This document shows positions 1 to 9,653 of a DNA stretch of 64,000 nucleotides, piece after piece. Below the pieces are notes generated by a model, which saw only the letters and a program-made list of their open reading frames with translations, was not told the DNA's origin and did no database searches. Each line of letters opens with the position of its first letter. The stretch's first letter is position 1. The position numbers were made by a program, and so were the translations under genes. This DNA comes from Mycogone perniciosa. Its lineage: Eukaryota > Ascomycota > Sordariomycetes > Hypocreales > Hypocreaceae. The stretch lies in contig JAOALB010000054.1 in the NCBI GenBank assembly GCA_025331125.1, positions 222,969 to 286,968 on the forward strand, given 5' to 3'.

Positions 1-869
1 GCGGGTTCGAGGCCTTCCATGCGGTCTCGCAGCTACGCAAGGCCAGGGACGAATACCCTTCACTTTGCATTCCTCTCTGTCTCCTCCCCGCGACTGTTTC
101 CAATAACGTGCCCGGTACTGAATACTCGTTGGGATCGGACACGTGTCTCAACGAGCTGGTAAACTATTGCGACAAGATTAAGCAGTCTGCTTCAGCTACC
201 CGCCGCCGGGTCTTTGTCATTGAGACGCAAGGAGGGCGCTCAGGTTACGTTGCCACGTTGAGTGGACTCAGCGTTGGGGCCTCGGCCGTTTACATCCCCG
301 AAGAGGGCGTCAGCCTTGAAATGCTGAATGCAGATGTCAAGCACCTGAAGGATGTATTCAAGAAGGACAAGGGCCAGTCCCGTGCTGGACGCCTGATCCT
401 TGTCAACGAGAAGGCCAGCAAAGTCTACGACGCCAAACTCATTGCCGACATCATTCGCGAGGAGGCTCACGACCGGTTTGAAAGTCGAGAGAGTATTCCC
501 GGCCACGTCCAGCAGGGTGGTGTCCCCTCGCCAATGGATCGCTGCCGCGCGGTCAGGCTGGCAATCAAGTGCATTCAGCACCTCGAGGACTTTGGCTGCA
601 ATGCACACAACCGAGTCAAGAAGGACCCCAACAGCGCGACCGTCATTGGCATCAAGGGCTCTGAAGTTGCATTCACGCCAATCAGTGAGCTGGAAGAGAA
701 CGACACGGATTGGCCGAACAGAAGGCCCAAGTTGGCCTATTGGCTTGACATGCGTGAGGTGGTAGATATCCTGGGCGGCAGGCCAGCTTACCCTAAGCCG
801 GAGAAGAGTTTGACGGGAATGATTGCCAAGGACACGAAACGTGGCATTTATCAAGGTAGTTCGGAGTAG
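1..869 (+). CDS. PFK1: ATP-dependent 6-phosphofructokinase, C-terminal part (5' truncated by window)
   Basis: Catalyses ATP-dependent phosphorylation of fructose 6-phosphate, the committed step of glycolysis, in the cytosol. The reading frame is open from base 3 (GFEAFHAVSQL...) to the TAG at 867-869, giving about 288 residues of the C-terminal half of a fungal PFK subunit (family length about 780-980). Visible family blocks are PATVSNNVPGTEYSLGSDT, a GGRSGY loop, and PGHVQQGGVPSPMDR. In eukaryotic PFKs this duplicated half has lost catalysis and carries effector sites such as the fructose-2,6-bisphosphate pocket (family knowledge). No intron is seen in the visible part. The GTG at 108 is an internal Val, not a start. 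The family call is very secure; which subunit type it is cannot be decided here. Confidence 0.95.
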   Translation, partial: GFEAFHAVSQLRKARDEYPSLCIPLCLLPATVSNNVPGTEYSLGSDTCLNELVNYCDKIKQSASATRRRVFVIETQGGRSGYVATLSGLSVGASAVYIPEEGVSLEMLNADVKHLKDVFKKDKGQSRAGRLILVNEKASKVYDAKLIADIIREEAHDRFESRESIPGHVQQGGVPSPMDRCRAVRLAIKCIQHLEDFGCNAHNRVKKDPNSATVIGIKGSEVAFTPISELEENDTDWPNRRPKLAYWLDMREVVDILGGRPAYPKPEKSLTGMIAKDTKRGIYQGSSE

Positions 870-2999
870 TGATTTGCTCTTTTTGGAAGAATTGGAAGTA
901 TAAAAGTATAAAGATAGTGTTAAACAAAACAACGTACCGCATTCCTCAACGGTTGAAGTTGCTCATCTCGGCCTTGTTGGGCGGCAAAGACGGCCTCATC
1001 ATGCACAAGCAAATAACTTCGCCAATGGAAGAGTGATGAGGGGAGCTCGCTTGGGACAATGTTACAGTGCGTGAAGTTTGCGAAGCATAGGTCTGGCATG
1101 AAGAAGGGATAAGGCAAAACATTTTTTTTATATTGACGCCTTTGTTGTGTTGGCCTGCAGATTGCAGAATACAGGTTGCATTTTCATTATTGAGATGTGA
1201 TGCGAGTGAGTGAGTGTGTTGGTTACGCACGTGTGAGCTGGGAACTGTTTCATTAGCCGCCCGCCCACAAATGCCCAACTGTAGCCGCTTAGGCTGTTTT
1301 ATGTATGTTTTATAAATTATTTATGGAAACAGCATCATGCAATACGCTTTGGATTTTTGGATTTTTGGGCCTCGTAGCTCTCCCTGCTTTCGTTGTCGGC
1401 GGTTATCAAGGCACCCTTTGTAAGCTCGGTTAAGAGAGGGAAAGGGAAAAGAGATGGTGAGTGAGTGAGACCCTCATGGTCACGATGACCAGGGCTGTGG
1501 CAACGCATGTGACAGGGGTGGATGTGCATTGGTGACGACATGGGGGGAACAGAGAGCAGAACGGGCTGCAACGCCTTGTCAGGCTCTCAACCTCTGCTTG
1601 GCTGCCTGTGATGTTTCTGCGGTGTCACCCGACCTGGCCTGTCTTGGGAGCTGGCTCTTTTGCTGGATGAATGAAGCCTTTTACTTGACTGTGTTGACAC
1701 GTGAAGTTGTACAATAATGTGTTGTTCGTTCTTTGTGTGAAGGGCTATTTTTAGGACATGGAGGAAAAAGCAATGTATTTGACTTTGTTCTTTTTTCTTC
1801 TTCTTTGTCTGTCTGATCTGATTATCGGCGTTCGCGCGGCTGCACGATTGCGTCAAGACATATCCACATCTCCATCCACACTTGGCCATGGATATGGGAT
1901 TTCTTTGATAGCCTGGCAAGCCCGGTCTGGTCTGGTTGGGTCTGGTTAGGTGTGGCCCGGCTTAAGGCTGCGTTGGTTGGGCTGCCACTTTGCTGCCCAC
2001 CATCTGCGGCCTCCTCCTGGGTCATGACCCTCACAGACCTCGCAGGCTTTTTCTTCTTCGTTTTTAGCTCCGCCAATACGTAAGAGGTGTGTGGGATAAA
2101 GGATGGACTTGTAATCGCTAGGAGTGGACCGAGCCGCTGCCAAACTCTGGTCTCTGCCTTGTTGGCCTGCTGGATATCATATCTCTGTCTGCCTCTGCTC
2201 AACAGCCACCCGCATCGGCAGCATCGCGCGTCGCTGCTTCATCACTGATTGATCAATATCCTACGAAGTACGGAGTACAGAATCTAGAATCTGCATATGC
2301 GCTTTTGCCCCCCGCCTTAGGCGCCATCCATCCATCCATCGCCTGTATTCGCCCGGTACTAAAATATCCTGCTTACCAAGTACTCCGTACTCCGTACACA
2401 CTTCGTATATACTTCGTACACGGAAAACAGTCAGTCAAGGTCAGTCAAGTCAAGTCAAGTCAGTCGGGTCTACCAGGTATTAGGACTTTGATCGCCTGAG
2501 CCGCCCGCCCTACTGCACAAGTTTTTATGCCGGGGGGCATGACGTTGGTTCTGGCCTGGCCTCCCCCCTCCCCCTGTTCTCCGTTCTGCAGCTGATACTG
2601 CCTTGCTGCCTCTAAAGTTCCGTCACTGCCCCTCGACTGGTTGCGCCGCCTCCCTCCTAGGACCAGGGCCAAAAGCCTCAAAATCAGCATTTCTCGCTTG
2701 ACCTCCCCTTTTCCCCTTCTCACTCACATTTTCTGCTAGACAGTCTACTTTTATACCATCGCATCTTCGACAGCCCTTTTGCTTTTGCTTTTGCTGTTGT
2801 ACTGTTGAGGGTGAAGCGCTCTCCAAAGTGTCACAAAGGGCGGCTTTCACCTCTCAGCCGCATGACGTTTTTACTTGGCTTAGACCCCGCTTCAACTACT
2901 CCTCCCGCCTCCTTGTATTGATTCCTCCTCTCGCACATCAAAACCCGGACTCTTCTCGGCTGGGAAAACGAAGGGCACACAGAATAGATAGAGTGCACT
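870..2999. other. Intergenic: PFK 3' flank and upstream region of the next gene
   Basis: About 2.1 kb with no convincing gene; ORFs on both strands are short and unlike known proteins. It holds TACGGAGTAC at 2269-2278 and the tandem form GTACTCC-GTACTCC-GTAC at 2380-2397. From about 2560 to 2990 the plus strand is pyrimidine-rich, as is usual upstream of fungal start codons. Confidence 0.6.
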
Positions 3000-4703
3000 A
3001 TGGCATACCACGATCGCGACCGCGACTTTCGTCGCTCGGCAGTGGAGTTTGACGACCAGGTCCGTACAACTACACGGACTATGGCTCGCAGCCCCGCGCC
3101 GCCACGGGCTCGTCGGGAACGGGAATATGACGAAGTTGATGTTCGCATCCGTGAGAGAGACGAGCTGCCCGAGTTCTTGAGGACTACTCGACGACCCGAA
3201 GCTGGTCCCATGGTCCTGCGCCCGCGGGAAGTCGAGTTTGACCGGCACAGTGACCGGCTCAGTCACAGAGATCCCAGCCCTCCAGTCCGGTACCCGGGGG
3301 ACCGCGGTATGCGCCGGGCCAAGAGTGTGTCGCCTCCGCATGACCATGAGCATGAGCATTCTCGGACCAGAGTCGTGGAGAGAGAGAGAGTCCGCGCTCC
3401 CTCGACTATTCGTCGCCGGTCACCCTCCCGCCGCAGGTCGCCTTCTCCTATATCTGTTAGATACGTCGAGCCGTCCGACAGCGAGCACATCCGCATAGTG
3501 GAGAGAGAGCGCGAACGAGTGCCGTCTCCATCCCCTTCACCACCACCCGCGCCTCCTGTTATTCGTGGGCCTGTTGTTCAGCGTGAGGTTATTACGCATT
3601 ATACAGCCGTTGATCATGGTATGTGATACTCGTGCGCACATATCACATGTGCTAGAGTTTGACATCAGCCATGCTAACGAGAACCAGGTGTTGTTTCGGC
3701 CAGAAAACCTTCCCCGCCTCCCCCAATCCGGCACCGCCCAAGGGAGCGTGAGACTAGAGAGACAGACATTGATATTTCTCTGTCCAAGAACCGGACAGAA
3801 GTTGATATTCATCGATCCACCAGCCGCGCCCGCGCCCGCTCCAGAAGCCGCGAGAGACGTTCTCACTACTATGAAGACGACATCGTTGTCCGTCGTGACT
3901 TGAAGGTCGAGGATACAAAGACTCGGAGGAGGGCGCATTCCGCGGCTGCCCGTCCTGCTGATGACGAGGTCGAGTATATTACCTCCAAGGTTGATTCGCG
4001 TGGCCAAATGGGCGAGGCGTGGGGTGGTGCCACCAAGAACTGGTCAATTGTAGATGTCCCGCCAGGAACCGAGCGCATCCGCATGGATGGCGTAGGAGGA
4101 GCTAGCACAAACACCACATGGACCAAGTACAGCGGCGTGAGAAGGACCCAGTTCATTCCCGAAAGAGATGGTGCTCCCACCAAGGCGCCGTCGCCGCCAC
4201 CAGCTCCGAGGGGAGAACGCCTCAGCGTCGTCTTCGATCGTGAGAGGGAGATTGATATCGAAAAGGTCACAGACCGCAGAATCACCCGCTCACCTCAACC
4301 ACCACACCCTCCGCAAAAGGAGATGTGGACGGAGATTACCAAGGACCTTGTGATCCGAGAGGCTATTGAAGAGATGGGCTATGAATATGAGGAGACGGAT
4401 TGGTTCTTCTACGTCATGGACTACCTGAAATATGTGAGTCAACACCCCTTGCATGCCCTTTGGCCAAGACATGAGATTGATCTAACCTGCGTTTAGGACG
4501 ATGTTCTTCAGTTGACCGAGCTCTCGGAGGAAATTCAACGGGAGAAGCGACTACGAGTTCGCGAACGATATGAGCGCGAATTCATTGATGACTATGATCG
4601 ACGACCCTATGATCACCAGCCCCGGCGACAGCATAGGCGGGACGACCGTGTTATCGAAACCGAGGTGATTTACGACCGGTCATCAGCCCCACGCTATCGT
4701 TGA
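3000..4703 (+). CDS. Arg/Ser/Pro-rich conserved fungal protein (DUF8035-like)
   Basis: Three exons: 3000-3618, 3688-4433, 4497-4703, giving 523 aa. Intron 1 (GTATGT...GAACCAG, branch GCTAAC at 3673) and intron 2 (GTGAGT...TTTAG) keep the frame. The first 300 residues are charged low-complexity sequence rich in RS, RE and SP (for example RRSPSRRRSPSP), resembling an RS domain. A compact conserved segment follows, about residues 320-375, with GGATKNWSIVDVPPGTER and WTKYSGVRRTQFIPERD, which I associate with the fungal DUF8035 family. A hydrophobic/acidic patch (EEMGYEYEETDWFFYVMDYLKY) precedes intron 2 and the tail is again Arg-rich. Molecular function is unknown; the RS-like composition would suit a nuclear or RNA-associated role, which is inference. 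Exon structure is confident, the family name moderately so. Confidence 0.8.
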
Positions 4704-5348
4704 TCGATTGGGCGGCCAAGAGGAGGAGAGTTGGAAGCAAGGATGATATCACTGAGTCACATGTATGCGCATTGGAGGGCAAGCCCTTTCTTATGTTCAT
4801 GATGATTGGATTGATGATGACGGCAACGGGAGTTTGAATTGATGATTTTATAACGAGTTATGAAAAGCCATATACTATATCTATATATTCTTTGCGTATT
4901 ACGGAGTACTTTATGGAACATGATGCTTAGTTCCCTGTCCGTGTGCAGTGAAGCGGATGGCGTCGGAACGAGGCTTGAGAACACAATACTACTACATATT
5001 ACATGCAGACACCGCTAATCTCGGACGCCAAATGCAAAACATGTCCGCGGAACATGCATGCTTGGAAGCAGCCCGTCTTACGAGAATACTACGCCTATAC
5101 TAGTAAGCTGAAACGTATTACGAGTCCGGAGTTTACAAAAGTCGTACAAAGTAAGCCGAAAGACACACGAACGATATCGGAGAGAGAATGAGAGGATGAG
5201 CAGCCACTTTTTGCGGGGCCGACTGTAATAACGGGAATACGCGCAAGGCAAAGACAGCGGTTCAATGAGATGCAAGTTATTTGACATTGGAACTGAGATG
5301 ACTCAGAAAATCACATTCGATCAAAAGTTCTATATATAGCGGTGCTTT

Positions 5349-5358
5349 CCGAGGCCGG
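5349..5358. promoter_or_regulatory. CCG-N4-CGG palindrome, putative Leu3-type binding site (distal)
   Basis: The bases CCGAGGCCGG read CCG-N4-CGG on both strands, the core recognised by Leu3-family Zn2Cys6 regulators of leucine biosynthesis. It lies about 226 bp before the LEU4 start codon. The motif match is direct; binding is inference. Confidence 0.5.
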
Positions 5359-5430
5359 TTTGTATGATTCTTTTTATTTATTTAAACATATTTCCTTGAA
5401 TCAGTTCAAAGGACTGCTATTAATAAAGCG

Positions 5431-5440
5431 CCGGCGTCGG
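5431..5440. promoter_or_regulatory. CCG-N4-CGG palindrome, putative Leu3-type binding site (proximal)
   Basis: The bases CCGGCGTCGG give a second CCG-N4-CGG half-site pair 82 bp after the first and about 144 bp before the LEU4 ATG. Two such sites this close are unlikely by chance for a six-base fixed pattern, which supports leucine-responsive control of LEU4. Confidence 0.5.
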
Positions 5441-5583
5441 GCACTCAACTCCGGAGAACCCCTCCATCTCCATTTTATTTACTGCTGATTGCGAACACTA
5501 ACACTAGCAATTGAAACTTCGCCCATCATCTGCCCCGCGATTTTTCCAGCGTCACACTCTCCCCAGATTGAGAAGCCGCCAAA

Positions 5584-7687
5584 ATGCCCATGTAAGACGA
5601 ATCCATCGCAGCTGTGCAACTCGACTGCCGTTTACATGTTTTATGCTTCTTGATGGCTGACGAGGCGCTGCTTTGCTGCGAAACCACAGGCTCAAGGAAC
5701 CATGGAAGAAATACAAGCGGTTTCCGCCGATAAACCTGCCTGATCGCCAATGGCCGTCAAAGACGGTGGATAAAGCGCCGCGATGGCTGTCGACGGATCT
5801 TCGCGATGGAAACCAGAGTCTGGTCGATCCAATGGCAAGTCTCTCGTTTGGGCTGTTCTTCTTCTGCTATTTCGTTCGGACTGCTAACCTGCCTGGCGCT
5901 CGCTTAGAACGGCGATGAGAAGTGGCGCTACTTCAAGATGCTCGTCGATATAGGATATAAAGAGATTGAGGTTTCCTTCCCCTCCGCCTCACAGACCGAT
6001 TTCGACTTCACTCGCCGCTTGATTGAAACCCCTGGCGTCGTGCCCGACGATGTTTGGCTGCAAGTCCTGTCCCCGTGCCGCGAGGACTTGATCCGGCGCA
6101 CCGTCGAGGCCCTGAAGGGAGCCAAGAAGGGCCTCATTCACATCTACCTCGCGACCAGCGAGTGTTTCCGAAGAGTTGTGTTTAACTTCTCCAAGGAAGA
6201 GTCTCTGGAGCTGGCTATCCGATGCACCAAGCTGGTCCGGTCTTTAACCAAGGACGACCCTTCGCAAGCAGGCACCGAATGGGCCTTCGAGTTCAGTCCC
6301 GAGACCTTCTCCGACACCGAGCCCGACTTCGTCCTCCAGGTCTGTGAGGCCGTCAAGGCCGCTTGGGAACCGACTGTCGAAAACCCCATCATCTTCAACC
6401 TCCCCGCCACGGTGGAGATGTCGACACCCAACGTGTACGCCGATCAGATTGAATACTTCTGCCGAAACATCTCCGAGCGTGAGAAGATTTGCGTCTCCCT
6501 GCATCCGCACAACGACAGAGGCTGCGCTGTGGCGGCTGCCGAGTTGGCTCAGATGGCTGGCGCCGACAGAGTTGAGGGCTGTCTGTTTGGCAACGGCGAG
6601 CGGACAGGCAATGTTGACCTGGTGACTCTGGGTCTGAATCTGTACACCCAGGGCGTCCACCCCAACATTGACTTCTCCGATCTCGGCAGTATCATTGACA
6701 CAGTTGAGGTCTGCAACAAGATTCCTGTGCATCAGCGTGCTCCGTATGGCGGCTCCCTGGTGGTGTGCGCCTTCAGCGGCTCTCACCAGGATGCCATCAA
6801 GAAGGGTTTCGAACTCCGCGACCGCGAGGGCGACTCGTACGAGGACGAGTGGCAGATGCCATACCTGCCTCTGGACCCCCAGGACATTGGTCGCACATAC
6901 GAGGCTGTCATCCGTGTCAACTCCCAGAGTGGCAAGGGTGGTGCTGCATGGATCATCCTGCGCCAGCTGCAGCTGGATCTGCCCCGTGGCTTGCAGGTCG
7001 CATTCTCCAAGGTCGTCCAGAAGAAGGCGGACGAGCTTGGCCGCGAGCTGCTGCCTAAGGAGATCACCTCCCTGTTCGAGCAGACGTACTTCCTCAACCA
7101 GAACCCGCGGTTCAGCATCATGGACTACAGCATCACGCCGGACCGATCCAGGTCGCCCGCCCCTCCCCAGCCCGGCAAGACGCTCGTCACCAAAGACTTG
7201 ATGCGAGTGTTTACCGGTGTGGTGTCCGTGGACGGCAAGGAGTTCACGCTCCAGGGCCGTGGTAACGGTCCCATTTCAAGCTTGGCCAATGCGCTGAGGG
7301 GCGTGGGTGTCAACCTGGACGTGCAGGATTACAAGGAACACGCCATCGGCAGGGGCCGAGACGTCAAGGCCGCAACATACATAGAGTGTACAGCGGCTGG
7401 AAGCCACATCCCCGTGTGGGGCGTGGGCATCCACGAAGACGTTGTACAGAGTTCGTTGATTGCTCTCTTGAGCGCTGCCAGCAACGTGAGTTTCCTGCAC
7501 CCGCGAGAGAATCCCAACAACCCTTGTGGACGTATGCTGACGCCCGGAGATACAGTTTGCCTCTAGCCGGCCTGGCAGTCCGTTTGTTGCCAAGCCTGTG
7601 AAAATCGACGAGGCAGTGAGTGCGTTGGAGCTGAATGGTCCTTCGGATCTGGTGAGTGCCTTGGAGGAGCAGGCCAATGGGGTGTAG
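5584..7687 (+). CDS. LEU4: 2-isopropylmalate synthase
   Basis: Condenses acetyl-CoA with 2-ketoisovalerate, the first committed step of leucine synthesis. Exons 5584-5591, 5690-5834, 5908-7485, 7556-7687 give 620 aa, normal for the fungal enzyme. The first coding exon is only 8 nt (ATGCCCAT); splicing gives MPMLKEPWKKYKRF, matching the conserved fungal N-terminus. Intron 2 has a GC donor (ATG|GCAAGT, branch GCTAAC, CTTAG), the only choice that keeps the conserved SLVDPM-NGDEKWRYF junction. The TIM barrel shows the catalytic block DLRDGNQ (R41, D42), metal ligands H250 and H252 in HPHNDRG, and FGNGERTGN. The C-terminal regulatory domain, where leucine inhibits (family knowledge), starts near residue 450 and crosses intron 3. 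Two Leu3-type sites lie upstream. Very secure. Confidence 0.97.
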
Positions 7688-9653
7688 GTGTAAATGAAGT
7701 CCGATCTTGAACAAAACAAAATGGTGGGAGTTTTATGGCAGTGACGAGATTGATCTTTTGGGAAGAATCGCTCGTTTGGACGGCTAGGGAAAATGCACGC
7801 CTCCTTGAAGGCACAAACAACATATTACTACTCCGTACGGATGCATGAAAGGATGTTACTCCTACAAATACGGTGAAGCACATTAGTGTTAGCACATGGG
7901 TGAAAAACAAATGGTGCGGATTCATATATTCTGTTGGCCGTCTAAAACTCACTTCCAAAGTAATACAAATAAAGAACAAAAAAAATTAAAAAAAATAAAT
8001 AAATAAATAAATAAAAAAAATTAAAAAATAAAATAAAATAAACGCCAGAGAGGCAAATCAGACATTGACTAAATGTCATCCCTCTATTTTCAATTTTTAC
8101 GTCTTAAAATGACAAGCCCCTGAAAAATAGTCGAGGAAGAAAAAAGAAGTCGAAAGAATTCGCGTTAGAACCATGGTTGCTGTGGAAGCTGTGGGGGCAG
8201 TTGAATTACACCGTGGAGATAAACATTTTGGAAGATTCGATGAGCGGGGAACAATACAGATAAGACGCGTGTGAATGTTGATCTGCCTTGTGAATTGGTG
8301 AATCGCAAATAACTCGTAGTAGGAATACTATCTATGAATGGCGATGAAAGGGGGCTTGTTGAAGCTGAGTCGGGAATTACGAAGTAGAGACACAGCGAAT
8401 GAGTACAGGGGCGTGAGTCAGTACAATGACATGTAGTCCTACTCCTACTCCTACGAAGTACGGAGTACATACATACCATACATACATAGATACATTTAGT
8501 ATGTACGATCCGCAAGGCTTGAGCTCCAGGCTCTTCAGGTACTCCGTACCCCATAACAAGAAAAATCTTCAATCGCAGCAGGCAACAGACGCTACTCGTA
8601 TTTTATCCCTCTGACTCTAAGCCGGTCTGAGCAGTTACTTTTTGCGTGCATGCGTTCGTTTCCCGTTCGGCCCCTCTCTCCCCCTCTATCCAAACACGCT
8701 TCTCGCAGCGGTCAGGCAGCGTTAAGCGAAGTTCCGCCGATGTCGCCCTGACAGCTGCTGGCTGGCTGCACTGAACATGAACAAGAACAAGGTACGGGAG
8801 GATGTTTTTTCCCGGGCCCACTGCAGCGCTCCAGTGGCCCTCGTAGCGGCTGAACGGCCCTCTGCACCGCAACCGCACCGCCAGAACGCTGCTGTTGCTG
8901 CTACGACTGCTACTAGTATTAGCACCAGCACCACTGCAGCGTCCCCTCATCAACTGCATTGGAAGCCTGAGGTGCCTGTTTGGCCGCTGGTCCCAAAAGC
9001 CTTCAAACAAAACTCTTTCTCCTGTATTGTTTTTTCTTCCCTCCACCGTCAACGCCTCTTGCGCTTCCTCCCTTTCTGAGACATCATTTCGGGGCATTTC
9101 CAACGGCTGAGAAACCCATCCGTGCCTCTTCTTCTTATCTTCTCCTCTCCCTCTCATCCGTCTTCTGCACGCTCTTTAGCACCAGTACCAGTACCAGTCA
9201 GTACCTCTGCTAGTATTAGTACCCTCCCTCACACGGTGTGCGCCCACGTAAAAAGTGGCGGTAGCGACTTTGGCTTGTCTTGTCATCCACAGAAACTGCC
9301 CCCTGCTGGCCTGCACGCTTTGGAGACCCTCTGTGCGACCTCTAGACCCTATTCGTCGTCTTTTTTTCTGTCGTCCGTCTCCCTTTCGACCTTAATACAG
9401 CCAGGCAGCTGTTGGGATTCTCACAGTCCAATCTTGGACGAAAACACAATAGACCGCCATTTTCTGCTCTCGTTGCCGTTCCGCGCCAACTGCGTGCGTG
9501 TTTTCACAGGGCCTCTTTTCTCCGCCTGGACCTCCCCCGCGTCTACATCCTTTTTTCCCCCTTCTTCAAACACGTGCGCTTCCCAGACGGTGTTTCCCGC
9601 CAGCACCACAGAGCTTTGTCGACGCATGAGGGAACCCTTAAAAACCTGCAATC
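7688..9653. other. Intergenic: LEU4 3' flank and long KAP95 leader
   Basis: About 2 kb without a supported gene. It holds an A/T low-complexity tract (7977-8041), GTACTCC-type elements (near 7830, 8452-8468 and 8540), and from about 8640 a pyrimidine-rich stretch with short ACCAGT repeats near 9179-9203, probably promoter and 5' UTR of KAP95. Confidence 0.55.
7977..8041. repeat. A/T low-complexity tract with (AAAT)n core
   Basis: A 65-bp run of almost only A and T with AAAT units at about 7994-8014, followed by AAAAT/AAAATA units. It sits downstream of LEU4 in non-coding DNA. Confidence 0.8.

Larger units (their letters stand above)
4704..5583. other. Intergenic: LEU4 upstream region
   Basis: About 880 bp. 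It contains one TACGGAGTAC-type element near 4899-4910 and the two CCG-N4-CGG sites listed separately. No protein-like ORF is seen. Confidence 0.6.

Noticed and set aside
240..932. 230-aa ORF antisense to phosphofructokinase
   Set aside because: Shadow of the strongly conserved PFK frame; no family resemblance of its own.
6244..6786. 180-aa ORF antisense to LEU4
   Set aside because: Codon-bias shadow of a conserved enzyme.
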